A stretch of DNA of 64,000 bases from Daphnia pulex (Eukaryota > Arthropoda > Branchiopoda > Diplostraca > Daphniidae), in NCBI RefSeq assembly GCF_021134715.1, contig NC_060019.1:7440001-7504000 (forward strand), written 5' to 3'. The notes under the pieces were generated by a model, which was not told where the DNA came from, searched no databases, and was given only the letters and a program-made list of their open reading frames with translations. A program made the translations under genes and the position numbers. Positions 23,015-34,889 of this stretch are shown here, one piece after another. Each line of letters starts with the position of its first letter. The stretch's first letter is position 1.

Positions 23015-23043
23015 AGTTGCTGAACCCGATTCCTACTTCAACA
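23015..23043 (-). repeat. Outer 29 bp of LTR, right end of insertion
   Basis: AGTTGCTGAACCCGATTCCT.. to ACTTCAACA equals the last 29 bp of the LTR (plus-strand reading) and abuts the right target duplication ATCTC (23044-23048). Confidence 0.88.
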
Positions 23044-23048
23044 ATCTC
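23044..23048. repeat. Target-site duplication, right (ATCTC)
   Basis: Copy of 14612-14616; genomic sequence resumes after it exactly as in the empty site of copy B. Confidence 0.92.
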
Positions 23049-23693
23049 AAATCCCAATAGATTCAATAAATTTTTATTCAAATTGAATTAGTCGAATTCA
23101 AACACGTTTGAATTTGTAAATATAAAGCAGAAATATTATCCGGAACGACTGTAGTATACATAGCTATATAAAGACCTTTTTTTTTAGACGACTGAGCTGG
23201 ATGCTGGCTGGCAGACAAGTCGTGAATAAAAACGGGGCCGTTTGGGATCTCCCGGCTCTCTTGTGGGTTATTCGTTCACACTCGAACAGGTTGAGCTATG
23301 TGTGTAAAAAGAGAGCCATCGAGCCATCAAGTTGTAATTTTCAAACCAAATTCCCTTCGTCTGTAAATTTAAAGTAATCGATAAATCAAAATAAAATGCG
23401 AAAATTTGAAGTTTCAAATTTTGGCCACTACGTGCAGATGGCGCGTCAGCCGAGACGGCCGATACATTTTCGCAGAAAATTGAATTAATTTAATTGATGA
23501 AATTAATTTAAATAAAAAATAACGATTGAACAATTTGGCTTTTAATATTTCTAACTGAATACAATCAGCACATCAGAAGTTTGACGCGGAAATGTGTTCA
23601 CAAACGGAAGTTAACCGAGTCAAACGGCTAGTGCAAAAGAATTTCCATAGCGAACGTCAATATATAAAGAGCGTCGCATATCCTAATCAATAT
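23049..23693 (+). repeat. Duplicated segment (pairs with 35555-36213)
   Basis: Nearly identical to 35555-36213 and ends at the same point (…CAATAT), just after the TATA region of the gene at 36313. In this copy the gene is absent and unrelated sequence follows. Confidence 0.85.
23661..23669 (+). promoter_or_regulatory. Orphan TATA box (copy of promoter at 36181)
   Basis: TATATAAAG in the same context as 36181-36189. The transcribed gene that follows in the other copy is missing here, so this promoter has no known product. Confidence 0.5.
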
Positions 23694-25121
23694 TATAATA
23701 ATAGGATAGTTAATAGCCCAGACAAAGCCAGGCGCAATGCCTAAGGCTCTTATGGCAGGCGAAAATTAAATCGACTGCTATTATAAGCAAGGCGATGGAA
23801 ACAAATGTTAAAATAGATGACGAACAGTCCTATATTTCGTGAATATTCTTAATGAGCATTCCACTTTCATGTCGAATGCGTTGCTATTTCTAACAGATAA
23901 CATGCAGTCTCATATTATTGCGATATTGCACCAATTTCAAGCGCTCCTCCCATGCTAAACAGAATATCCAATCGGATTTCAACATATGCAGGGGAGTTAT
24001 TTTCAACTTGTTTAAGATATCCTGAAATGACTTCATTACTCTCATGTCTCGTACCTATATAGATTCAAGTGGGCTTACGTTGGTTCAAGGGAGTACCTCG
24101 TAAAGAGGTAATTCAAGATCCTTCTCGCCATCGAATTATTAAATTACGAACATGATCGTAATGTAATCAGATCAGATCCATGACCCACATCCAAAATTAA
24201 TCCGTTAATGAATCTATTACCAACTGTAACTTAGGCTGTGAAGTATGTGTCACAGACCCCATTTCCAATGTCTGTCAATTGGACTTTAACTTAATGTGAT
24301 TGTAATTTATAAAAAACGTTATGTAAGGGGTCAATGTTCATTAGCAATATTCACGAGTTAACTACTAGAGTCTAGTAATATTCCTCAATATATTGTTATC
24401 CCGGATGAAACACACGCGGCTGAACGGCCGTTGTTTGGCGAAGCAGCTTTTAGATTGGGCGGGAAATTCAAAATATCAAAAATTCGCCGCTGTGATACCT
24501 GGTTGCCATCCCGAACCGAATGAATTGGTATTTATCCAATGATTTTACAATATAATCGGCTCGTTTCTCCGCGCCATCGCATCTATAACAAGTGCGCAAC
24601 CACAACTTTCTTTCTCTCGTGCAAGTAATAAAAAAAGAAAACCCGGCAACGGTCCTCCTTTTCCTATGTCCTATCTGTGTAAATACTCTGAGAGTTTCAT
24701 TACTCATTTGTATGATATCTTTTCTCTTCTTCTGGCCGGGCCAATAGTCCCGCGGTATTAGATGACGCAAGAGATTGCGAGTCGTATAACCGCATGTGAC
24801 GCCGATGGTGGATCGAGCGACGGAGGCACAGCAGCGGAGAAGAACTTGTGCCGAGCGGTCGCCGGGCATCAGCTGACTGCGGTCTTTTATTATTTGAGAG
24901 AAGAGATAGGCAACGACGAGTCTGCTGGCTGCTGCTCGCAAAGTCTCCAAACATGGTCTAGTACTATCACGCTATATAATAATGCTCTCTCGCTCCTATA
25001 TATATAAGCAAGCAAAGGGCCTTTATACCTCCGTTATTCTTTGGGGCCGGGCGACTATATATCTCAAGCCTTTAATACGGGCAAAAGGGCTTTTTATTTG
25101 ATGGGCCGGGCCGTACCGCTG
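23694..25121. other. Unique interval, no supported gene
   Basis: Not present in the second copy, where about 8.4 kb (36214-44592) occupies the equivalent place. Contains a stretch near 24502-24565 similar to 9441-9510 (flank of the kinase fragment). A minus-strand open frame near 24468-24950 resembles nothing I know and I treat it as chance. Confidence 0.4.
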
Positions 25122-28100
25122 GAACTGCGAATAGTTTTCCAGATATTCCTACCTTATATATTATATTTATATGTGTATACGTATAGCCTAACTTTGTATC
25201 CTTCAGGCTTCTATGTGTATTGTGTTGTATGTGTGTTGCTGGTCTGTATGACAGCGTCGAGTCATTATTCGAATGATTAAACATGGCGTACGACCGTACG
25301 TTTATAACGAGACACGCCATCATATAGGGCAGCTGGGCAGCCGGCTAGACGGGTCTAATATATACACATCACAGAGCCAACAGTTATATAGACTCTTTTA
25401 TAACACTTTTTTGAGAGACGAGAAAATCCCGGAAAATCCATTTGGTTGTATCAATGGATTCCATGCTGGATGCTGCATTTTGGGACGGTGGCAGGGTGGC
25501 AAACTGTGCTGGATTCTGCTGGATGCTGTTGCTGCCGGATTGAATCTAATATATTATATAATATATTGTAAGAAAAGAGAGAGACGGGGCCAACGCGATT
25601 TTAGGCACAAGAGATTCTCTCTATTATATTGAAAAGCCCCTCAGCAAACAGTAGCACGACATTTATTGATAAAATGCACACGCCAACGCCGCCGCCCCGG
25701 TGCTGCTGGCCTGTGTGCTGTGAGGAGTACACGCGAGCACAATCACATCGCACAATATACAAACGAAAGTATTTGGCGAGACAAGCGGGAAGCCTAAACT
25801 ATATATTACACGCAAGGAATAATCAAAATAAAGAAATAATGAAAAAAAAAAAATCGGCTTAAAAAGCCTCATATAATAAGCACGGCGCGCGACACCGACC
25901 AACCAAACAACAACAACATCCCGAGCGGTCACATTTCATTTCTGCGGCCGCCTCGCAACTTTTTCCCCATCTCTTTGCTGCTGCTGCTGTGTGCTCTCCT
26001 TTCAACTTTTTTTTAAAGGGGGTATTAATCTCGCGCTCAAATAAATCACGAAAGATTATAAAGAAGAAGAAGCGCCACTTTTGGCGGCCATTTTGAGGGA
26101 CTTGAAAGCGCTTGAAAGAGCTAAACAACATCAGAAATGGGTCTATTTTATATATAACTATAATCAGGGTGATTGTGGAAACAACTATACATAACCAACA
26201 GGAGCATGTATTCTATTTGCGGCTGTTATGTATAAATTATGCTGTTATGTATAAATTATAACTTATAGCAATAAAATAATATGTCTGGAAATGTTTTTGA
26301 CGGAGGAGGTGACAGAATTATATTGCAAGACAACAATTTTTGTAGTACTAGTACAACACGTTTTAATTTTATATGGTGATATGCGTATAGGCCGGAAAAG
26401 ATTTCAGCCATTAGAGTTGATTGCGACCGATTGGCCCAGCAGGAGTGGCGCAGAGAAACTGATTTGTACAACTACAGGTATTAGTGAATTATGATGTTTA
26501 ATTCTTGATTTTCAGTTATTTGATTGACTCATTTAAAAGTATTTTTAAATAACAATAAATGAACTGACTTAATGAGAAGCTTAGGAGTCGTTGCTGGTCG
26601 CCCATTTCACAATCAGTGGAGAAATGAGTGAACAGCAGCATAATTTCTTGTGGCATAATTACTAATTCACTATCGTGAATTTTATTATACAAATCTTTCA
26701 TTTTTAAAATATAACTTAGGAAATGGGCATTGTAATTGAGGCTTCTCGAAAACATGTAAATTTAATTTCTAAATTTCATGAAATCGGTGCTAGACTTTCA
26801 CATCTGCCCAAATCTGTTCCTTACTTGAACTGGTCAAAACTTCCAGAATATGAACTCTATTGCGTTTTAAAATCAGTTGATATAACATCATGACCGGCAA
26901 CCTCTGAACGAAGAAAACCGCTTGATTGGCCGTAAAAATTTCCACAAGTTACGTCATCTCCATGTAGTCGACTATCTTGCTCATTGTTAGGAAATTAAAT
27001 GATTGTTTATTCAAGGACAACATTTGGATTTGGGTCTCTCCATTGACCAATCTGTCTCTCGGATAAATCGTTTTCTATCGACGACAATCTCGTTGTGTGT
27101 AGTAGGCTATCGCCCTCGGGCTGGCGGTGAACGTGAAACCGCAAAAGGTGTGTGTAAGTTACATAAGCTGCGATAAGAGCGATGAGCGCAAGTCAAACTG
27201 ATTTCGAAAAAACGAACTTGAGCAAGTACAACTTAGTGTACCTTGTAGCATGCGAAATTTTGATATTTACAAAGTCGTTGAGCTATCTCAACGTAACTCA
27301 CGCCAATAAATGCAACACTCTGAATGCCTTTAGCAGTTTGCTTATAGTCTGAACTTTAATTTTCTATTATTAGCGGATGGTGCGTCAATCGGAGTCGGAG
27401 GATCGTATTTTGACATACCATGTAAAATCACTGTATTAAGATTTCATATGAAGTATCAAAATATGATCCTAGTTGATTCAACCCATCACAAGTACTATTA
27501 ATTAATGAAAATGCCCGAATAATATTGAAAAGTGTATGCATAATAATGTTGGTGACATCTTATTAATTCCATCCAAAACATGACACTCACGAATGCGTCA
27601 AAAGCTGAATAAAGGATGTTGTACATCACTCACTAAATGAATGGAATATTGTTCATTTTTCAATTTTCATACAGAGGTATTCAATATCACTTGAATATCA
27701 ATTTAATATAAATTCGAATGCTGGGAGCTCTGAATAATGAAATCATCAATATAATCAAGCAGCGCGGGCCATCTATAATATGCGTCGTTGTGGTTGGGGG
27801 GAGAAAAGATCGGCACAAGCTTAAAACGTTGGTGTGTAGTAGACTGATGTGCTGGCCTATTATTGGCAATGGAATTTTCAATCAATTGGTTTGAGTTGTG
27901 TCATCCCAACAGCAATTTTTGTTGTGTGTCCTCCGGCTCCTCCCCTCCCCCCTCCCTTTGCTCTTTTTAGTTCTTCATCGCCGGTTTTCGAACGCGGATT
28001 GATAGACGTATGGCATCAATCATCACGACTAGCTGAATGGGACCGCGATGATGATGGGCGTTGGGCCGTGTGTGCCACGAGCTAGTTCAGCAGCAGCCAT

Positions 28101-30724
28101 TTTTTGAAAATACAATTCCCGCCACACAAACTCATTTGCAGGACTTATTCCCATGAATTTAAAACCCCCGGCCTCTAGCGGCTAATATAGCCGCACTGCT
28201 TATATATTTGCATATATACAGCCGCATCGTGTACCCACATCTCCCGTATGGAAAGGGGCATAGAATAAATTAGCCGATTTGTTATTCTCGTCAAAATAGG
28301 CCTAATTGCCGATTGGTAATCAAATGAGTCACGTTCCGTCTCTCCGATTGCGTGTTGTGCGATGCGCTTGGACATTTTGTGTCTTTATTTATTTTGTTAA
28401 AGGCATAATTTTTGGGCCCAGTCATCATCACGGTTTACGTGCCAAATACGTACGAATATAGACACACACACAACACAGTCAACACACACACACACACCAG
28501 GTAAAGAAGATGAGAGAGAAGACTGTCGAGCTGTTCAAACAGCAGAGCCGGCCAAGCCCACGCTAGAAAATACAAGTGCTGTGTACTGTGTGTGTGGGTT
28601 AGAGGAAATGAATTTCGTTTCTTTTTCTTCCCGTCGCAATTTTACTATTTAGCCAGCTTACCTCCGCTTACCTCTTCTTACTTTACAGCCTTCCTCTTAC
28701 GTAGTAGTCAGAATCGACAAGATATAATTACAAATATTTCACATAGCCTAGATTTATGGGCCGATTAAAAATTATAATATGAAATTGCCCAAAAAATCAT
28801 GCCAGGGTTACAAGCAGGGTGAGAATATCCAGCCAAAAAGGGGCTTCTACTGCACGCACACACACTGAGAGAGGGAGGGATCACAGAAAGGTGTGTGTGT
28901 ATATCTCTACTTGTGTGTGTGTGTTAGGGGCGGTTTCACCAGACGGGCAGAGAAATTCCAAACAGCGTCTACATTACCGCGCGGTTGTCAAAGTCAACGC
29001 TCTCTCTCTCTAATTCTCTGCACTAGCTGGCCCGGCTATTGAAACACGCATAGAGAGCTGGAGAGAAATACTCTGGATAAAGTCACACGAGTAGTAGTAG
29101 TAGTAATAGGGGATGATCGCATAAATAGGCAAAAGAGTTGGAATATATTTATAAAGATATCCAATCGTTAAAGGATCGCGTGAAAATGACACTAGATTAT
29201 ATCACATATACATCTGTACAGAAGACATATACGTATAGGCTATATCCGGAAATCTAAAAAAAAAGTTCTTTTACATATCATATATAGCCAGCGCTAGCGG
29301 CAGATAGAGGAGGATGTAATGGACTCTGTCCATCAGAGGGAGAATGAGAGAGAATATTATTATTACCTAAACCTATACGTCATCCGGAAGTCATTTGGAA
29401 TTCAACCGGCCGTGATGTCGATGATGATGATGATGTGACCTGAGCTCTCCAGCAATATGTAATGTGTACTTGTGTAGTCACTCTTTCCCTTTTCATGTTC
29501 CTTATGCAAATTCCATCAGAATGTATTATATCCCCCCACCTTCCCACTATGCAGATGGACCAAAGGGGTGAAACGAATGGATTTCACGGCTTCCGCACGG
29601 ATGTATTTAAAAAGGGGGGGGGGGAGAATCTTATTTTTCATTTTTAGAAAAAAAAACGGACATGAAATAGTTCCATTTCGTTCAATGTCGCGGGATGGAT
29701 CTCGTTGTATGAGATTTAAATACAAAAAAATTGTAACAAAAGTTCAAACGCCATTAAACAATTTCATATTTTTTGTTTTTGCGCTGCCCTTATATATATA
29801 CGCATAAAAAGTTTCTTGTTATATACTACGTCGACATACAACAACAACAACAACGAAAAAAAAAGTAACTTTCTTGCATATTGGCGGTGTCTTTGAATCG
29901 TCAAAGAGGCGCCAAAGTTGGGCCGCCGCCGCCGCCATAAGAAGAAGAAGAAGAAGAAAAAATAAAAGGACGGCCACAGTTGCGGATGAGAGAATGAGGA
30001 TTACCGTCAGCCCGACGGTGCAATAGAATTTTCGTAGAAATACACGAAAATAATTGGGGGATTATTTAATTGTATTAATTGTAATCAGATCATTTTTTTT
30101 TAACTCGGGATTTACAATTTTGACAGAAGAAATATCAGTTTGACATATTTAAACGTCGCTTCTTTCCGTAGATCGTTCCCTTATCTAAAATAAAGGGAAA
30201 ATAATGTCGATTTCAAGCGGAGTGAAACAAAGAAGAACCTGGTGTTCTTAAACTTATTTCATAAGAAAAGAGGAAAAGAAGTTTTATAGTCAATTTTTAC
30301 CATTCGTGACTATTTTTGGGATTGTTGTTTCTTTTTCTTGTTTTTATGGGAGGATCTTTGACATTCGATCCGGCGTTGTAACTAGCTGTTCCACATGTGG
30401 AAATTGTGTTAATTTTTAGGTGTCCACTGCTAATTTATTTAAACTTGCATATTTTGTTACCTACGCAAGGAATTAATAGATTGATTTATATTTAAAACCA
30501 ATGTGTGTTAAGATTAAATATTGATCCTCCATCTACTTTATCAATGAATTTCACAATATTCACATATAGCTGCATCCTGCACGGTACGAACTGGTAGACT
30601 GTGTATTTAAAAATTCCTCTTGAAAGATTGAGGATATCATTTAAATCAAGAACGAAAAAACTGACATGTCAATATCAGGAACGTAACGGAAATCAAAATC
30701 AAAGTTAAAGCACAATATTTACGT
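25122..30724. repeat. Duplicated non-coding interval, copy 1 (pairs with 44593-50445)
   Basis: Runs parallel to 44593-50445 with scattered substitutions and small indels (for example copy 2 has about 185 extra bp at 48605-48788). Dense in microsatellites (AC, GT, GAA, GTA, CA). It lies 3' of the Megator genes in both places. No exon or RNA gene was recognised in either copy. Confidence 0.8.
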
Positions 30725-32913
30725 TTACATCCGCCTTGGTGCTCTTGGTCGCGAGCGACCTCGCGTTGCTCCTCGGCCTCGAATGAGCGATGGAACTGGA
30801 GCGGCTGTGGGGACAACAACAGGTGGCTCAGTTGTTACAGAAGGCGTACCTGGAGCAGGTGACGCCACTACAGCTGTAGCGCGACGGAAAACACGGGCAG
30901 GGTTAGGAGTATAAGCCTGCTGCGATTCTGGATTGGGCGTCCAAGTAATGGGAACGGGACGACTATAGGATTCGGCCCAGCCGACAAGCGTGAATCTTCG
31001 CGGCTCATTCCTCGACCACGTGGAAAACCAGCCATTGATCCTCGTCGACTGCAGAAAACGAAATATGTAACACCAACGCGACTATCAGTAAAATAAATAA
31101 CTAAACTTACGTCATTGCCGCCCGAGTAGTCGGGGAACAAGAAAACGATGGTGCAGAAGATGGTTGTGTCGTCATTGATTGGCCTGTGCCTTCAACCGAT
31201 TGAGCATTCTGAACTTCCGGCATCGATTCATCTTCATTTGTACTTGTAGGACCTGCATCTTGCCCTAGTTGACTGGTGGACTGATCGTTATCTATACCAG
31301 TATCTTGGTCATCTTCGCCAAGAAGGTCTATTTCGGCGGCAGCATCACCTTCAAGGTCAGGACCACCTTCGAAATCTCCTTGTTCTTCGGCATTTCCTGA
31401 TGGAACCACTGAAGCGTCTTCTCCTGGGCAGCCAGCAGGCAACTCGTCGTGGGGTGACGCTTGCAACGGCGTAGATGGCACGCTACGACCAGAGTTCTCA
31501 TCTAGCTGAGACAAATCCATACGTGTATCTTCCATGCCTTGCGATTCCAAATGAGAAGGAGCATTGATATGGCTACTGCCAGCGGACAGCGACAGATCCG
31601 GAACAGTTCCGAAAACGAAGCGCGTGTTGACTTGTGGCGAACTGACGGCTTCAGCAAAACCATCATTCGTTCTTGGCCGCAGAAGGACAGGAGTACTGGG
31701 AACAATTCCATCATCCCCCACGTCTTCAAAGGCCAGAGTATTTCTACCAAATGAGGGCAAACGATCTTCTCTGGGTGGAGGGCGAATAGTAGCTTGAGAC
31801 ACTTCAGAAGAAGGAGTAGCTTTTCTGTATGTTTCTCGGATGTCAGTGCAGACGTTGCAGACCGCTCTCGCTCATGATGCAAATTAGTCTAACGAACATA
31901 ATTAAAAGAGTCATTAACTAATTTTCATTCTAGATTAGAGTTTTCATTTACCTGAGCTTCACTTGCAAGACGTTCGGCTTGTTCCAGTTGTGTCTTGAAA
32001 CGCTGCGTTTCGGCTTCTTGTACTTCAGATCGGGAAATGGCAATTTCCTTTTCCCGACGCAGAAATCGAACGAGTTCGAGCAATTGATCAGTAGAACGCA
32101 TATCTTATTCACTGATGGAGACATTAAGCGAAGTATTAGAATCGTCACCACTTTGCGTCCTATTACTCAAATATCATATTAGTTCAAATGCTGTAACTGA
32201 GTTAGAAATTTGTTACTAACCTGACGGCTATTTCCTGGCAACGTGTCGCTGCGGCCATGCGAGTACTTAAAGTGACAATCTGTTGTTGAAAATCAACGGC
32301 TGTTTGTCTAGATCGGAACAGCATCGAGCCTTTTCACTGGCTTCTTTTTCCAACATTTATTTCTGTGTTTCCCAACTAGTGCGACCACTCGCAAGCTCAG
32401 TTTCTATTCTAGCTGAAGTCTGTTGAAGAACAGCTAATTGAGAGAGGGTCTGTTCGAACTGATCACGGACGGAATTAAGCTGTTCCACATAAGCTGCGTG
32501 CTGCATCAATTCCCTTTCGTACTTTGCTTTTGCTTCCTTGGCATTCTTTACTTGATCTAATGCTTCTTCGCGGGCTTTCGCTTCAGAATCTTCGGCCAAT
32601 TTAAATTTCTCAGCCACCGAAGCTAATTCGGCTTCGAGTGCTGTAATGCGATTAGAAACTTCTTCAGACTGGTGCGCCGTTGCTTGACCCAAGATCGCCG
32701 CTCCCTCTTCCAAAGTCTGCAAATTTTATAAATTTAATAATGTTCATGAATTTTATAACGATAAAAGATATTACGTGATAAATGCGCGCAAATACCTTAA
32801 GTTGATTCTTAGCTTCTTGAAGGTTACGGACTAGTTCTGAACGATCCTCATTTAATTTAACCAAATGTTGTTCTGTTTCTTGCTTGAATGTCTGGCTGGC
32901 TTCGTTACTTTTA
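30725..32913 (-). pseudogene. Megator/TPR pseudogene, 5'-truncated copy
   Basis: Corresponds to 50446-54761 of intact Megator: last exons 16, 15, 14, 13 and the 3' part of exon 12. Disabling changes: a 2131-bp deletion inside exon 15 (junction at 31822/31823, equal to 51541 joined to 53673), which also shifts the frame; a 2-bp insertion (TA) in exon 16 near 30964-30967; TAA at 32105-32107 in exon 14; TAA at 32357-32359 in exon 13. The 5' 60% of the gene is absent. It ends bluntly at 32913 against otk sequence. Cannot encode a Megator protein. Confidence 0.93.
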
Positions 32914-34889
32914 CTGGTCTGGCCGCCACACATCGAAGACGTCAACGGAACGCTCATTTTTCACGGAGTCCAGGACGATGATGCCGGCCAATGCTCTTGC
33001 ATCGCCACCAATTCTCAAGGGCTCATCAGCGCTTCCATCTTGATCAACGTGACGAGTAATAAATAGCAACAATTTTTGAATTTCCCGCCAAAGTTTGATT
33101 TTGACGTTTCAATACTTCCCAGTGTCGCCACATTTTACGTCGCTACCCAACAACATCACGTTCGCCAAGGAAGGCACGAAAGTTGAACTGCATTGCAGAG
33201 CGGAAGGTTACCCTGCCCCGACGATTCAATGGGATCGAGATTCCGTCATGGACGGATTTACTTCTGATCGGTAACATACCTTTATAGGAAATTCAATTAA
33301 AAATTAACGGGGTTATAATTGTGTTTGGGTTTTTTGTTTCAGATTCTCTGTGGATCGAAACGGGACGTTGACAATACAAAATGTCCAGCAAGAGGATCAA
33401 GGATTTTACGGATGCACGGCTGGTAATGCCGGAGGATTTAAAAGGGCAGAGTTTCGATTGGTGGGTAAAGGAAAATATTCGAATTTTCATTCAATTGCAA
33501 AAGGTTATTTTTAAAAAATAATGTTTAAAAAAAATTTTGATTGGGAATACCAATCAGGTGATTACGACGGTGCTGAATCCATCGCCAAGACTATAATAAT
33601 CACGTTAGGAGCGGCCGCTGCCCACATCTTCTTGTCGGTTGGTTTGTTGATTTGGTGTCGATTGAGTCGACGCCAAAGGAAATTGCGATCGCCTAATGAC
33701 GGCGGTGCTGGTGGCTCAACTTGACGTTCAAACAGCTTTACGTGAGTTTCTTCAAAAATCTATTATACACATAACATTTCTAATTCAATATAATTTTTTA
33801 AACCGACAGTGACAAAAGTAGATTGTCGTCAGTCTCCGGCCATTGACAAGTTAAATGTTCCCAACTCCTCAATCACTAAAGGAGCATTACAAGGCAAATG
33901 CCGGTTTGGAGATATCCTTGAAGGCTCCGTAACTGGTGAGCTAAATTTTATCATCATTATTTTGTTTCTATTAAAATTAAACAATTCAATTGAATGTGAC
34001 AGGTCTGAGTACAGCAGAAGGCAGCACTCGTGTTCTACTCAGGATATTGAGTACTAGAGACGAGGACTTGAACATTGAATTCCGCCGACAGGTGGATATG
34101 TTCCATCGAGTCCACCACGCCAATTTGGTGGCCGTGCTGGGCTGCTGTCGGGACTCGCCCGACTTTCAAATGATTCTCATGAAATCCCACCCGTACATCA
34201 ATCTGAAATCGTATTTGCTGTCGACTTCTTCTTCGTCTCAGCCGCCGTGGTCGGTCGCCCAAATTCAAAGCGCCACAATTCAGATCGCTCGAGGAATGAA
34301 GGCACTAGCCGAAGCCCGCTTCGTTCACCGTGGCGTGATCTTGGCACGCGAAATATCCTGGTCGCATTCCATGGCACAGATAATACCAAGGTACATACAA
34401 TTAAATTATACAGTAGCCCTATAGGTGATTGGATGGATTTTCGAAATTTCGTTGGTTCCCGCCCAGGTGTGTTTGAAGATCGGCAGCTTCGGAATGGACA
34501 AGGAGCCGTTCAACAACGATTACTACGTCTACAAGCACCAGTCGATCGCTCTGCGCTGGCTCCCGCACGAAGCAGCGTTGGAGGATGAATATTCGACCAA
34601 TTCTGACGTGTGGATGTTCACCGTCACGATCTGGGAGCTGCATCACGCCGCCCAACGGCCTCTGTCCGACCGATCGGACGAGGTTCTGCTGGCCGATTTG
34701 AGGAAGAAATGTGGCCAACACTGGGACGCTTCCTTCTGCAAATCGAACGCCACGTCCAGTTTACTTGTCAAGTGTTGGTCACACGACCCCATTCTCAGAC
34801 CGTCTTTTGACGAACTGCTGGTTTGCGCTGAATCTAATAGCAATAACGCAACGCCATCAACCAGTAACGGCGAATCTAAAACCCGCTGA
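32914..34889 (+). pseudogene. otk/PTK7-like pseudogene, copy B
   Basis: Begins inside the Ig4 exon (32914 equals 11987 in copy A) and runs through Ig5, transmembrane and pseudokinase parts to the stop at 34889. Defects: no Ig1-3 or signal peptide; loss of the AG acceptor before the transmembrane exon (about 33540); an in-frame TGA in the juxtamembrane exon (near 33720) after a small deletion; a 4-bp insertion (GCGT) in the kinase loop near 34333. It keeps the correct frame at the glycine loop (CRFGDILEG), which shows that copy A, not copy B, is shifted there. Confidence 0.9.

Larger units (their letters stand above)
14617..23043 (-). mobile_element. Ty1/copia LTR retrotransposon, rearranged composite
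   Basis: Insertion of 8427 bp flanked by ATCTC on both sides (14612-14616 and 23044-23048). The matching position in copy B has a single ATCTC (35550-35554), so the ends are certain. Coding is on the minus strand. From left: 3' LTR (14617-14894), internal region with gag-pol (14895-20666), 5' LTR (20667-20944), then a second, truncated copy of the pol end and UTR (20945-22712, matching 14895-16662), about 30 bp of filler, an inverted LTR lacking its first 25 bp (22743-22995), the first bases of the primer site (GGTTATGG, 22996-23003), and the outer 29 bp of an LTR (23015-23043). The integrase-RT gene order marks it as copia type. The identical-looking LTRs indicate recent insertion, after the local duplication. 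Confidence 0.92.

Noticed and set aside
24468..24950. Minus-strand open frame of 160 codons with a partner frame at 24700-24954.
   Set aside because: No recognisable domain, no splice or promoter context, codon use looks random; likely chance.
28430..28500. Possible CRISPR-like or satellite array from ACAC-rich repeats.
   Set aside because: Simple dinucleotide microsatellite in animal DNA; no spaced direct repeats.
32884..33066. Chimeric open frame across the Megator-otk joint with a hydrophobic leader (NVWLASLLLLVWPP) in frame with an Ig domain, like a new signal peptide.
   Set aside because: It would have to start at TTG; no in-frame ATG lies upstream, and the downstream splice acceptor before the transmembrane exon is lost.
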